This document shows, piece after piece, positions 1 through 13,299 of a stretch of DNA of 64,000 nucleotides. The stretch spans positions 31,813,764 to 31,877,763 of the forward strand of contig OV121092.1 of the NCBI GenBank assembly GCA_921293015.1, written 5' to 3'. This DNA comes from Phorcus lineatus (lineage: Eukaryota; Mollusca; Gastropoda; Trochida; Trochidae). Position 1 is the first letter of the stretch; every line of letters begins with the position of its first letter. The notes beneath the pieces were generated by a model. It made no database searches and had not been told where the DNA came from. It saw only the letters and a list, made by a program, of their open reading frames with translations. A program made the position numbers and the translations under genes.

Positions 1-760
1 TCTACACAAGTTCGTGTCATAAAGTATTGGTTTAAACTCTTAAGAATGGAGCCACAACGCTACCCTCATCAATCCCATTTATTTCTTAAACAACTTGATG
101 ATAATGGTAAAAATACATGGGTGTCCGATGTCCGCCATTTATTATTTACAACTGGTTTCTCTTATGTCTGGATGGCGCAAGACGTTGGCAATTTACAATT
201 TACAATTTACAAATGTTTTCACACAGAGAGTTAAAGATATTTATTACCAAGTCTGGCATGACTCACTATGTAACTTCCCATTTCCTGACGCAGTATTCAA
301 CTTTTAAATCATTATTACGGCCTGAATTTTATTTTACAGCACTGAGTGATAAAACATTAATACGCTAATTTTGTAAACTTCGAATTGCTTCACACTCGTT
401 TAAAATTAGACAACAAAGATTTGACAATGTAAATATTGCTGTGTGTACAAACTGTAATTCTGGGAATATTGAAGATGAGTATCATGTACTGTTCATATGT
501 GAACGATATAAAAACCTCAGAAATAAGTATTTGGGAAATGTAAATCACAGAAACCTGTATGCTCTTGTTACTTCATCAAACATTGAATTGATAAAATCTG
601 TTGCAATCTTTATGAAACATGTATTTGCATTTAAAAAACTAATTATATAAAAATATTTCTGTCCTGTCACGTGACATATGTAAATGGTCACATTCAATTG
701 CACTCTAGCCACATGGCCGAAATACTGAATAAACTGATTTGATTTCAGATTGAGTGAAGA
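1..760 (+). pseudogene. Degenerate 3' end of a non-LTR retrotransposon (LINE)
   Basis: Protein-level remnants of the C-terminal part of a LINE ORF2 are spread over all three forward frames, so the copy carries several frameshifts. The pieces are around 70-180 (a W-V-S-D-V-R-H-L-L-F...GFSYVW-like stretch), around 195-300 (F-T-Q-R-V-K-D-I-Y-Y-Q-V-W) and 117-650, the last with an in-frame TAA at 366-368. The best preserved part (369-650) has the Cys-x2-Cys ... E-D-E-Y-H-V-L-F-I-C signature typical of the zinc-knuckle-like end of many animal LINE ORF2 proteins, followed by the usual C-terminal helix-rich tail and stop. A near-tandem tttacaa repeat at 191-210 sits at one frameshift. The 3' tail (about 655-760) ends in a catggccgaaatactgaataaa...gatttgattt segment, a style common for LINE 3' ends. 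The 5' part lies outside the window. The clade is not assigned. Confidence 0.72.
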
Positions 761-860
761 GGAAAGTCCTACACAACCGAACGAGTTCGAATCTCTATAA
801 AGTATACATATTACAACTTGTATTCCTTGGAACACGGTCGATGTTATCCAGACTGTGGAA

Positions 861-1688
861 ATATGTATTTGGTATTGCTGGGTTTAAGAAAGTCAGTCAC
901 AGCGAATGATCAGATATCCCAATTGACTCTAAACAATAATGAGTTAGCTAACAACTCAAAAAGTTACAAACAGTAGATTATAAAATAACGTTTATTAACA
1001 TCTTCATGATAATAGTTTCTTTCTCAAACATTCTTCCCAGGTTTAAATAAAATTCACAATAAGTAAATCCTTTATTTCGAGAAACAGCGTCATCAAATCA
1101 CTCAAAAACACTTTAAGGCCTATATCGAAGGTCGAGGTTCATTACATTTCAAACATCTTTTGCAACATATTGCACCTCATCATCTCTGCAAACGGGAAAC
1201 CCATTCCTGAAAAAATTAATTAACATTTCAAAAACTTTCAGGTAAATAATTTAAGATTTATATGATTATATATTTTTTATAATTCTTATTAAATTCTATT
1301 AGTCAAATACGTATTTAAATCTCTCCTTTAATTTCAAAATTTTGGAATTAGATTATAGTTTTCTCATCTTACTGTCTTTATGACACTGTGAATTTTTAGG
1401 ACGTTAATACATGATACAAGATACAAGATGCTGTGAGGTCTGTTAATACATAAACATGCATTGAAAAAATAACGTTTATGGGGAAAACATAATGTCATGA
1501 TATTTGCAACGATGTAAGTGAAAAAGAGACTTATGTGAATATATGACATAAAATACTTTTTTTGGTCCAAAAAGTAAACACACACAATCAGAAAATTATG
1601 TCATGAACCAATAAGTTTAGATACCAAACTAAAATTTACAATTTGTTTAACATTCCATTTCAGAGGACTAAAATAAGATACTCCATTA
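861..1688. other. Non-coding stretch; possible distal 3' UTR of gene A
   Basis: No exon-like coding is visible. Reverse-strand polyadenylation hexamers (TTTATT on the plus strand, for example 1071-1076) lie here and could serve the minus-strand gene A if its 3' UTR reads through the satellite. This is speculative. Confidence 0.3.
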
Positions 1689-2501
1689 AGCTCTTTGCTC
1701 TTGACTCCAAGTTTATATTTGTATATTGAATAAATAAACATTAGTTAGCTAAACATGAAGTTATGCCTTTTGAATACTGTCCTTAATATCAAATTATGCC
1801 TAGTAATTTTTGCTCTTGACTCCAAGTTTATATTTGTAAATTGAATAAATAAACATTAATTAGCTAAACATGAAGTTATGCCTTTTGAATACTGTCATTT
1901 AATATCAAATTATGCCTGTAATTTTTATTCTTGACACCAAGTTTATATTTGTATATTGAATAAATAAACATAACATTAGTTAGCTAAACATGAAGTTATG
2001 CCTTTTGAATACTGTCATTTAATATCAAATTATGCCTATTAATTTTTGCTCTTGACTCCAAGATTATATTTGTATATTGAATAAATAAACATTAGTTAGC
2101 TAAACATGAAGTTATGCCTTTTGAATACTGTCATTTAATATCAAATTATGCCTGTAATTTTTACTCTTGACTCCAAGTTTATATTTGTATATTGAATAAA
2201 TAAACATTAGTTAGCTAAACATGAAGTTATGCCTTTTGAATACTGTCATTGAATATCAAATTATGCCTAGTAATTTTTACTCTTGACTCCAAGTTTATAT
2301 TTGTATATTGAATAAATAATTATTAGTTAGCTAAACATGAAGTTATGCCTTTTCAATACTGTCATTTAATATCAAGTTATGCCTAGTATTTTTAGCTTTT
2401 GACTCCAAGTTTATATTTGCATATTGAATAAATAAACATTAGTCAACTAAACATGAAGTTTAGCCTTTTGAATACTGTCTTTTCATATCAAATTATGTCT
2501 T
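1689..2501. repeat. Tandem satellite, about 115-bp unit, seven copies
   Basis: The landmark ttgactccaag recurs at about 1701, 1816, 1931 (as ttgacacc), 2052, 2167, 2283 and 2399, giving spacings of 115, 115, 121, 115, 116 and 116. Each unit carries ttgactccaagtttatattt, gaataaataaacattagtta and aacatgaagttatgcctttt blocks. The third unit has a 6-bp insertion. The array stops about 30 bp from the stop codon of gene A, so it probably forms part of that gene's 3' UTR or immediate downstream region. Copies are highly similar, which points to recent expansion or homogenisation. Confidence 0.92.
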
Positions 2502-2533
2502 GTAGTATTGATGGAATTCACATCATGGTTTCA

Positions 2534-4502
2534 TCATTTACCGTTCCTTCCGCCCATTCCGCCCATTCCACCGCCCATGCTTCCCATGCCGCTCATGCCG
2601 CCCATTCCGCTCATTCCGCTCATTCCGTTTATTGAGTTCATGCCCGGCATCCCCGACATTCCCGGCATCCCCGGCATCCCCGGCATCCCCGACATCCCCG
2701 GCATTCCCATACTAGAGCCTGGAAAGTTCATTCCTGCCATTCCCTGGGACGGGGATCCACCGTACATGATTGGCGTCCCTCCTGTCATTCCTTGGCTGTA
2801 AGGGCTCATGTTGGATGGGCCAAACATGGACGCAACTGAAATTAGTTGGTGGATTATTTTATGATAGAATTTCAAATATATCAATCATATCGCAATATCA
2901 ATTGAAAGAATTGTTCTTGCAATTAATGTTTATATTGGGTACATCGTATCGACTTTCAAAATATGCATTTATGATTGCTGGCAGATTAAACGAAAAGCAG
3001 CAAACATTTATAACTAAGTAGGAGATTTGAAATTGGAAGTTTCTTTGCATCAATAAGGTGAATCATGTTTTTCAACTTCTAACACTTTCTGTTGGCAACT
3101 TTTAAATTCCATGTGCAAAAAAATAGATATTTTCCAAAACGTCAGTTCTTGGTACACTCACTGATTGGTCTATTAACTACTTACCACTCGTGTGTACTTA
3201 TTAACACTTACCTGATATACCTTAAAAGTCCTCAGGTCCACAAGAAACAATAATTATTTTTTCAAAGAAAGAAAGCATTCTGAAGGAATCTTTATTAGCT
3301 TGTCAATGGATAGCATTTATGTTGTCGAGAATTTACACAATATCATTTATCAAAGATCGGTCCGAATGTCAAAGTCAATTTGTTTCACAAATATGAAATA
3401 TGAAGTTAGAAGTAAAAACAATCCATTTTAATGGCTAGCGCTTTCAGCTCAACGAGCCTCTTCAGGCCATACATACAACGGATAATGCATCATTACATTA
3501 TTACGTCACAATATATATATATAGTTGTACAAAGTTTTCAAAAGACGCAAAAGTATTCGCTGCTGCAAGACCTCAAATTATTCTGTCATTTAAAAACACA
3601 ATGTCATATATCATCGAGAAAAAACAATGTTTCATTCATCTATGTATGGTCCTTTAGTTTTCTCTATCTCTTGGAGAATGCTTTTAATCTTTTCAATCTC
3701 TCCAGCAGGGTGTACGGCATTCAAATATTAAACATGAATAGGTTCATGAAGAAGGTTCCCGACATAATGTTATCCATTGGACTTTTTATTAGTTGCCACA
3801 ATAATGATAAAGCTTGTAAACATGTAAAATTCCATTCTTATTTTCTTTATTAGTTCTGAAATTTCAAAAGCATCACATAAAGTAAGTTCACGTTTTTTCA
3901 TAGTTGATTTATCTCTTATTTTTGTTGGTTGCATTTTACTTTACCTACGAGTCGGTCAATTGAAGCACATGACGGCTTAACTTTATTGAAATAAATAAAT
4001 AAATAGCTATTGATTTATGATAACTGACAAAGACGTATTTAACGTTTCTAAAAATATATAACGTATTTTAGGCTTTTGTTGTCATTGAAAGAGTGTAAAA
4101 ATTAATAAAGTATTCAAAATGTTTCTCGGGCAATTGTTGACATTAAAAGAATGCTCAAATAAAGAACGATGGTGGCCATCGATTGCTAATGTCAAAATAT
4201 AGTATACAAATTGAATCTGTCGAAACTTATTAAAACAAACAATGGGAAATGTCCTTTGTTTTGAATTAGATATCATTACTATGTTCATTCATTCATATGT
4301 CAATATATATGATAACACTCAATGGTAAAACGAAAATTACAACATTTTGTACAAATTAGACAATTCATTGTAGCAATATCTAAAAACAAATTAATCAAAT
4401 CGTAATTCATTGAATTTCTTGTTTATAACAATTATTCAATCAAAACTCACCTTGCGTGGTTGCAAAAGCAATAAGACAGGCTAGGAGGTACAATGTATTC
4501 AT
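2534..4502 (-). CDS. Gene A: small secreted Gly-Met-Pro repeat protein (2 exons)
   Basis: Exon 1 is 4502-4451: 17 codons encoding a signal peptide, MNTLYLLACLIAFATTQ, ending in a GTGAGT donor. Exon 2 is 2835-2534, after a TTTCAG acceptor. The intron is phase 1 and the join keeps the frame. The predicted protein is 117 aa with a TGA stop at 2536-2534. The mature part has a Ser/Pro/Gly-rich lead (about residues 18-60), then pentad-like GMPGM/GMSGM repeats (about 61-85), then GMGGM/MGSMGG repeats, and ends G-G-R-N-G-K. It has no Cys and almost no charged residues, so it is likely an unstructured extracellular structural polymer. Met/Gly-rich secreted proteins are known in mollusc shell or adhesive secretions, but I recognise no named homologue. 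Gene B's first mature exon has a related MGP-repeat composition. An ORF continuing upstream of 2835 in the same frame is intronic and was not used. The fit of signal-peptide exon plus acceptor is strong. Confidence 0.85.
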
Positions 4503-4549
4503 CTTGGAAGAAGTTTTTAAAATTCTACGTATACACTTTGCCATATACC

Positions 4550-4557
4550 CTTATATA
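4550..4557 (-). promoter_or_regulatory. Probable TATA box of gene A
   Basis: The reverse strand reads TATATAAGGG about 50 bases upstream of the gene A start codon, leaving room for a short 5' UTR of about 20 bases with initiation near 4525. Position and sequence fit a classical TATA element. The start site is inferred. Confidence 0.6.
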
Positions 4558-4559
4558 CA

Positions 4560-6640
4560 GGCCTTCTTTTCTGATTTATTCACACGCTTCCTAATATGAC
4601 CTAACAAGATCTGAGAGGCTAAAACGCATTTAGACGAAACGTTACATGACACTAAGGTCAAGTTTTTTATTCCCATTACTCAAATCGTGTTTTCCAAATG
4701 TCCAGTATGTCTGACCCTAACCCATGACGATCCCTTACATGTGAAATGGTCAAAGCCGTCTTGTTCTTTTGAGAGGCGTTTGAACCTAATGTCATGAAAT
4801 GGTATGGAATCAGTGTTAGGAGTTACACTAAGGGTCAAGAAACGTCACCGGTATATTTTCGAGATAATTTCAATCACGAGTGATAATATGAAAACAACTA
4901 CCTCATAGTTACATCAAATTTGCAAGTTTTCTTCTGAAACATTCTCATTCACGTCTTTTAAACAAAACGACAATTTTCAAAATCGTCGGTTTTATAATTT
5001 CAGGACAGCAAACGTAGGCAAGATAGGAGGGGGGTGTTTTATGACGTCGACCATATATAATGCGTCTACGAATTTAGATATAAATAACTACTACATCAAT
5101 ATGTCCATATCTCATATGGTTTTAACTCCAATTTCAAACATTTATTGAAAACCCTTAAAAAAATCGCGCCCCTTGATTGTTGAAATTAAATAAAAGTTAA
5201 ACAAAAATAGCATAACCTAATTTGTGGAATTGTGTATATTTTCTACGTTCACTATTACTTTGTACTAGATTAAGTTTACTGGCATCATTTATTTGTTAAG
5301 ACACTGTTGAATATCGGTATGCATTTATCTTCTTGAATATTACATGAATAAACATTAATGAACAATTGTCAAATATAGTTCACACATACACCAACTAGTA
5401 GCAAGTTTCTAAAACAGTTCTTAACACTATAAACATATCATCTGCGTCATCTGATACTAACATTTTAAAAGCTGATTTTAAGTATTGATAAAATCATTCT
5501 AGAGATACTGAAAAGGTCTTACAATGCATCAAGGCATGATACCGGTAAATTAAAGCATCAGGAAACAAACCTTATAGATGAATCAATTTCCATATATACG
5601 AGGTTATGTAAGCTTTGGAATGATTTTATTTATATCTTGACATGTCTTGACACTTATAACTATAAATTCACGTGCATTATATATTGATTCAAAGCAAATA
5701 TATTCACTCTGTTATCTTGCATAAAGGAACATCTAATTATCAATTTCTTACAATTGCGTTCGAAATTCAAGATTTTAGAGTTATTTGGGGTTTTAAGATT
5801 AAAATTGTATTTGGTTTCTAAAAGTACTGATATTATTCACATCATGTTGCTCGTCCTAGATACTCTGTTACATAACTTACATATTCCATATATATCACAG
5901 CAGTTTTTCGACCCACCTGCTCTAGATAAGTTTTCTATTTAACATTTGACGAATTGGCGGAGCCGCTCGCTGTAATGTCTGCCTTTTGATAGAAATATCG
6001 GTATCATTCCTGCATATTGTCACTGAATGAACCAAGAAGCATGAAAATAACGTCACCTTCTACAAATATTTCCAACTAGAAAAAAACACTAATAAACGTT
6101 TGCACTTGTGTTTCAAGTAAAAGCGTGAAGCAAACTGAAGGGAGGTAACTCTTGTTATCTTCAGTCAACGAACAGAAGAGAAAAGAAACTTCCTTTTTAA
6201 GATGTATCATTTGCTATAGCCTATTACATGTAATTGTCATGAAAATATAACCCTGGGAAAACATTAATTTAAATAGTTGTTTCGATAATATGTATTTATT
6301 TATATAAATTCCAATGTATTACAATTCATAAACAAACGTGCAATAATGTAATAAATTGCTATGTAACAGTGACCACATATGGCATGTTAATCGATTTGGA
6401 TCAAAATTTATATCGAAATAATCGAGGATAAATAAATCATCCATGATATTATCGAAAGTTATCGACTAGGTTTGCTTTTGATAAAGTGTGTCAAAACCTT
6501 GAAAAATTATCTTTTGAAGGGTGTTAACCCTTGTTAGCTCCAGTATGAAGTAACTATCCGTTAGCTGTTAAATGTCACTCTGTGTCACACCGAGTTATAT
6601 ATATTTATATAAAAATAGTTTGTTTGTTTGTTTCATTACT
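4560..6640. other. Intergenic, no gene seen
   Basis: AT-rich sequence with short open frames only and no splice-bounded coding signal. It holds the upstream region of gene A. I see nothing else supportable. Confidence 0.5.
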
Positions 6641-6652
6641 TTAATTTTAAGT

Positions 6653-8460
6653 TATAAATGATGATCTCCGATTGATGATGTTATTATTATTATTTTTTTT
6701 ATTTCCATTTTTTACAATGCATTTCCCTATACATTTATAGGCATTTAAACATGCGTTACATGGACAGTTCTTTCATTGTAATAGTAACAAACGTAACAAT
6801 ACAGCCATGTCGATGTTGTTATTATACATTGATGACGATGTCCCCTTTATGATGTTGTTCAATCGATCGTGTTGATGATGTCCCCTTGTTAATATTGCAA
6901 TTAAATCTTGTTGATCATGTCCCCTTGTTGATGTTGTTATTATCGGTTGATGATATCCTTTTGTTGATGTTGTTATCAAATATTAGTCATCATGACCCCT
7001 TAATGATGTTGCTATAAAATCTTGTTGATGATGTCATCTTCATGATGTTGTTCTTAGATATTGATGATAATTTATACTTGGTGATGACGTAGTCAAAAAA
7101 ATGTTGTTAATGACGTAATTAAATGTTGTTTATGATGTAATTAAATGTAGTTCATGATATAATTAAATGTTGTTGATTATGTCCCTTTGATGATGTTGCT
7201 ATAAAATCTTGTTGATAATATCCTATTGTTGGTGATATCCTCCTGTTGATATCCTCTTATGGTGCTGTTTTAAATATTGATGATGATATCCCCTTGATGA
7301 TGCTGTTATTTTTATGTTTTGATGGTGTAATGAAATATTGATGATGTTCTCATGATGATGTTGTTTTGAAATCATGATGATGTTATCCTCTCGATGATGA
7401 TGTTGTTTCTCACTATTGACTATGTTATTTTACTCTCCCACTAAAACTACTTTTATTAAATATAGATAGTGATATTTCAATCGCAAAATTTTTATTTTCG
7501 TTCTCTTGCATTTTGATGACTGTGTTTTTGATTTTCGACGACGATGTATCTGCTCCTGTTGACGATATTCGGCACCACAGAATGGTATTATTTACACCAA
7601 TAATGTTATGTTTCGAGGTCAGAAGAGACGGTTGAATGGTTCATTCCACAAAATTAACTTTAAAAGTTTTGGTAGATCGTTGAAGAGACCATGGGACAAT
7701 ATTTTAAAAAAATAATGTTTTTTTTCTGTAAAACTATTATAAGTGAACAATAGCGTCAAACATCAGTCGTGTACTTCATCTCATGCTAATTCAGGATACA
7801 ATGATACAGTTGTTTTATTCAGTCATTTGAAAGATAGGAAACTGTCTTTTCTTTTACCAACGATGGAAAGTTGAAGAATGATTCGGTTAAACATGGACAT
7901 ATGATCTATTGCATGTGCAAGAAAGTAATCCAATTGACTTCCAAACAAAATCCTGATTACATGTTTGAACTAAGATGAACAGGTAGGAGAACAGTATTTC
8001 GGGGTGCAGCTGTATATTAGTTCTCTTTCCCAATGATTATATTGTTATTTAATCCTAATGACACCTTTTCACTGGCCCTCTGATGATATTGTTATCAAAT
8101 AGTGAGTATGTTGTCTCACTTGCCCACTGAGGACGTTGGTCTTTAGTCTTGACGGAGTTGTTTCTATTTTCAACTGTTGATATTGTCATTTAATCCCATG
8201 TATGTTGTTGCACTTGCCCACTGTTGCTATAATTCATATTGGAAATGTTGCTTCTCTTTCAAACTTATGACATTATTCTTAAATCTTGATGATGTTATTT
8301 CACTCAGTCACTATTGATGTGTTTTTCGAACATGTGATATTATTATTTAATCATTTGAACGTTGTTTTATTTGCCCACTGTCATTATTGTTCTTAGTCAT
8401 TTATGATGTTTTTTCTCCTTAGAACAGTTAAGATCCTTCTTAAATTCTGATGATTTTGTT
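6653..8460. repeat. Degenerate TGATG-rich repeat tract
   Basis: About 1.8 kb dominated by diverged repeats of gatgatgt, gatgttgttatt, ttgttgatgatgtcccctt and related words, with irregular spacing. It is densest at 6820-7420 and decays toward 8460. It looks like an old, strongly mutated minisatellite or simple-repeat expansion. Short reverse-strand frames rich in Thr and His (about 6773-6979) are by-products of the repeat. Confidence 0.75.
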
Positions 8461-8469
8461 CCACTTGCT

Positions 8470-10810
8470 TACTATTGATTTTTTTTTATATATACTGCTG
8501 AATATCTTACATTTGAATATGAATTTTAATACATCTGTACTTCATAATTCACAGTTTCTCCAATGTTATTCACTCATGTTTCGTTTGGACGTTTTTATAA
8601 CCTTGCCCATTCACACAGCATGGTTTGGAATATATACTTGTCAAGTGAGTTCTGTTATGTTCAGTTTTGACAAGCTTCTTATGTTTTATTAGCTTTGGGT
8701 GAAAATAGAGTTTTTTTCTTAAACCAGCCCGCCCAAAACCTGTTATTGAGTTGTTTTTGCAATTGATATAAAATGTCTTAACATGTCCATAGAACAATTA
8801 CTTGAAATAATATAAAAATAACATTTTGGAAAACTGTGAATCTCTATAAGATACTAATTTGACTCAACATCTATCAATATTTTACTTAGATTCAACAGTT
8901 TTGCTTTGACAGTGAACATAATTTTGCCTAGTCATTGTCCAGAATTACAGATTACTTCTGAATTCGTCGATGGCAAAAGGTTGGTGTAAAAGCTTATGAT
9001 AGATAGTCTTTTTTCAAGTATATATTTGTAAATGAATACTTTGAAGTACTTGTATCCAATCCTTTCGATAAAGCAGTATACTACAAGTAGTAATGATACT
9101 CATCGTAAGAATGCAATTTATAGGTCAGTTCTCGTCGTGTTAGCAAAAGGGTCTATCTGTTATAACAAAGGATTCAAAGAACACTTCCCTTCCATACAAC
9201 AAACACACAGTGTATGACATTTACCATATTTTTAGAAAGAAATGGTATTCAAGAAACCTGAGCCAGACATAACAGATCACCTGACAGTGATCACATATAT
9301 TCAGCTTTCAGTAATGTGTCTATCACTTCAAAGGGATAATTTTTTGTATAAGATTTGTATATCATGTTTTCGAACATCACATCACAAGATATTACATGCA
9401 ATGTGAGATTTGATGTGCTTTTGTTTGAAAATGGTTATTATATAAGTTAGATTTCTAGGAGTCAATGACAAACATCGATTAAACATTTAACTGAAACTCA
9501 AGTGAAAAATAATAATCAGATGTTTGATACGAAATGTCCTCATGAAATTTTACATGCACTATACATGTACCATATTTAGATTAAGAAATAATGTACACAC
9601 TGTTGATGTTTTTGATCTACTGTTATCATTGACCACATTTACATTTATTAATGAAAAGTTTTAAAAACTAATCTAGATCTTAATCACTTTAGATAACTAT
9701 ATGTATGATAGGTATATCATTGAAAACTATAGCTTTTAGCAAAAGTAATGCATATAAATTTCATATAATATGAATTCTTGAATTATTGTATCTTGTGTCA
9801 ATCATTTAATTTTTTTACAACCACAGAGTGTTACTATATCCTGTTGGCCAAGTAATTGTTTGACCTTGACCTTTTAACTTTTATTATATACACTTAAGAT
9901 ACAAGTGTGTGAATGGGTGAGTGATTATCTAATCTTTGTCTTTATGCCAAAAATCAGAAATCTTACAAGGTCAATAAAAATTTTTAAAAGGACTTCTTCG
10001 ACGATTGTTCATTAAACGCTGAGCAGCCATTTAGTAATCTTTGAATAATGACTTTAGTCAAATTTTCATTGTTACGCCTGCAAAGAGGCAGTCTTAATAT
10101 CTCAGTCGTAAAATGCTGAAACTTAAGTGTAAGTTTTTTCGATAAATGTGACTTACGTTTTTTAAAAAAAACTTAAGTATAAAAATAACAAAAACGAAGT
10201 TTCTTTGCATACTTTTGTAACATGGTACATGAATAACAAGGAAAGACTGCTATCAAAATGAGATCCCTCTTCACTGGAAACTCAACCCTTGTGATCTCTT
10301 CATTTCTATCTAATTCTCTTAATACTAAAAATAAACTTTGTTTTATTCATAAAACTAAAACCACTTATCTTATACTAGCATATTCTTAAAAGCCTCAGAA
10401 ATGATGAAACCACGTCATAATCGATAATATGTTTATTTCCAAACCACAGGAAGCAGTAATCTGATTAATGACTTGTTATTCTTATTTTTGTTTTGTTCTT
10501 GTGTTCTGCAATTGCATTATGAGTTCAAATGGATGTAAATGCGAAAATGAATTTTGCAGAAAAACTTATATAAAGCAATGCTAACGTAAGACAATTTAAG
10601 CCTTTTAGAACATACTGTATGTTGATATATCATACTTCGTCCATTCTAAGTTAACTCATATTTTATAAAAAGGTTATTTTGTTTCTCAGTACAAAGTGAT
10701 TTGTCATTATGTAACATTAGCATTCTTTTACTCAGGTTTTCTACTTTACTTTTGATGTTTATGTAAAATGATTAATCACGTCAGTGTAATATCGTTAAAG
10801 AGGGACTCTG
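8470..10810. other. Intergenic, no gene seen
   Basis: No coding exon, RNA gene or clear mobile element could be supported. There is a small hairpin around 10118-10180 (aacttaagtgtaagttttt ... aaaaacttaagt). Confidence 0.4.
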
Positions 10811-10814
10811 CTAC

Positions 10815-12844
10815 AGCCCAACTCACACTACGTGCGATCGACTACGATCGCTGTAAGAAAGTGTCGTGTAGTCATCGTGTTGTTATTGTGTAGTTATTGT
10901 GCTGTTATTGTGTGGTAATCGTACATTGTTTGGGCTATTTGTTCAACACTATTCGTTCAAATCGCAAACATGTTCCTGATTTCAGAAAATCGTGTCGTGG
11001 GCGTGTCGATCGTATAGTGATTGTGTGGTGATTGTGAAGTGTATGTGTTGCGATTGTGTTGATTGTGCTTCAGCCTAAGGACACGCTAAGAGCAAAACCA
11101 CAACACGATCGATAAACTGTCCCTCTTGCAATCATACTATTATTGTACTCATGTTAAATTAACCCTTATAGTGCTGAACTTAAGGACCACGATGACAGCT
11201 CGTACAGAATACTGAGTCACACGATTCCTGTACGATCAGGATACAATCGTTACACGATATTGGATTGAACTTGCACCAACAAGAGCGTTTCCCATCAAAA
11301 CGTTTTCCTCAAGTGTGCTTCGCGAGTCTTACTTTCAGTCAACATGTCAGCAAAACTATGGTAAGGTATTGATGGTAAGCGAAAGAGATGAGCGTATGGT
11401 CAAGTTACTGCCGACAATTCTCTACCCGTGCATACCGACTGTTTTGTCAAGTTGTAACTCCGTGATTAATTCCTACACAACAAATGTTCTAATACAAGCT
11501 CTTCTCGGGCTTCCAGCATGTTCCGCTAAAGGCAAAATATTGCAACGTTGACTTAAATACAATATTTCCGCAAATGGAAACGCTGAATGCATGATAACAT
11601 ATTTGTGGTCACACAAGTCCATGAAAGATGCTTTGCTGTGTAAAGGAGACTCAAAGTGCAAAGTGCATTATCGATATCATATATTTGTGTACTTTTGCGT
11701 TTATTAGATCTTCGAAATTATATTTTGTGCAGAATGCAAAGTTTAAAGATAAAAAACTGGGGAATATTTGTGAAAACTTACAATGAATTTTCGACATGAA
11801 AGTTTACCTTTAAATGGTAGAGAAGAAATAAGGTTACAAATTACTGCTGTAAGATTCTGATTCAAGGTATGATAAAATGCAAAAAGAATTCATCACAAGC
11901 AAAATTATGTGTTAGCCCATCAAAGGTATGGGAGACCTATAAATTAAAGAGAAATTAGTGTTTAATATCTTTATGCTTTTTTGAAAATAATGTGCATAGG
12001 ACTTATCAAATTTATGTATAATTTTCGTACGCAAGCATACGAAAATTAAAATAAGTAAATAGAAATAAACCCCCGAACACATTAGATAAAGAAATAGTGA
12101 TTTCACTGGTAAATGAGATGTGATGTTTACTTTGGTTTGTTCTGTTAGAATGATTCGCAGATTTTCATGTAATCAAACTAAATCATTTTCCACAAAGGAG
12201 GTTATAATGTTAACTATGGAGATACTTATTGTGCACTGGACTCTTTTAAATTGTAAAGTATTTACCACAGATTCACGTCTTAACGACCTCGTAAATGGTA
12301 ACTTGGACGCTCAATATTTATATCAAGGGAATGTTAATGTAGAAGTGCGGATGTTTCATAATTTGGTAGGAAGCTAATTATAATGTCCTCATTCATCGAT
12401 GTCGAAAAATAAACTTCCTTAAAGCCAGATAACTCAGGAAGATTGTCCGAAGATAATGTTAGGATTAGTAATATATACCCTCATGTGTTTATCGCAATGA
12501 CTTCGTATTTCATAGCTGCAATGCATCACTGGATGAATAGTAATTCTACATTGATCATCAAAAGCAATGGTTAACCTTTTTTGCCTTTGCACAATGTTTT
12601 TAAAATCGTGCATTATTCTTACACCATTCGTGATTGCATCGTGAAAGCGTTGTGTCAAGTTTGTGTTGTTTGTGTTTTGACCGTGCTAGAATCGTGATCT
12701 TTCGTGCAATGAATGTACCCACATCGTGTACATCACGTGCAGAAACCGTTTTCACAGAACAGATTGTAAGATCCACAGTACGATACCAGTACAATCGAAT
12801 TGTAATGTAACCGAAGTGCAACCATGCGTAGTGTGAGTTGGGCT
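10815..12844. mobile_element. 2.0-kb element with terminal inverted repeats, probably a non-autonomous DNA transposon
   Basis: AGCCCAACTCACACTACG at 10815-10832 is matched by its perfect reverse complement at 12827-12844. Just inside both ends are stretches rich in cgatcg / gtgcgatcg / cgtgtagt words (10835-11060 and 12600-12800), giving the ends a subterminal-repeat character typical of DNA transposons. The interior holds only short frames (for example 11315-11551) with no recognisable transposase. The target-site duplication is not obvious, so element class and exact ends are uncertain. Confidence 0.6.
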
Positions 12845-13299
12845 TAACTGTTGGAGTCATCAATGCCAAACTTTATAGAAGCTGTCAACTGATTGAGAAT
12901 AACTGTTTTTCACATTAAGGTGTCCTTGTAAAGCAAATCGATTTCGTATCGTTATAATGGTAAGAAGAACCGGACAATGACGCGCGTCAATTAGTCAAAC
13001 GTACTTTTGAAACTTAAGATAAGCAGGCAGAAAGGCAGATACATGTTGAAAGTGTTTGATATATTTAAACTAATACCAACGTAAAGTGGAGGACTGATTT
13101 GTCATCTGCAAAGTCGTATTACTGTGTTCAGATTTTGATATAGAGCAAATGATTATCATATATTTATCATTTAAAGATGAATATTTTGTGAAGAGTCTAC
13201 GTCAGCATCCGTACTTATTAAAGCTGAACAATATCTGATCAATAAACTGTGTGGCTCTTGAATGAATTCGTGTACCTTATTAGACCTGTGTATCCTGGC

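Noticed and set aside
2508-2801. Forward-strand 97-codon Pro/Ile-rich frame over gene A
   Set aside because: It is the antisense shadow of the GMP repeats. The reverse strand has a matching signal-peptide exon and splice sites, the forward strand has none.
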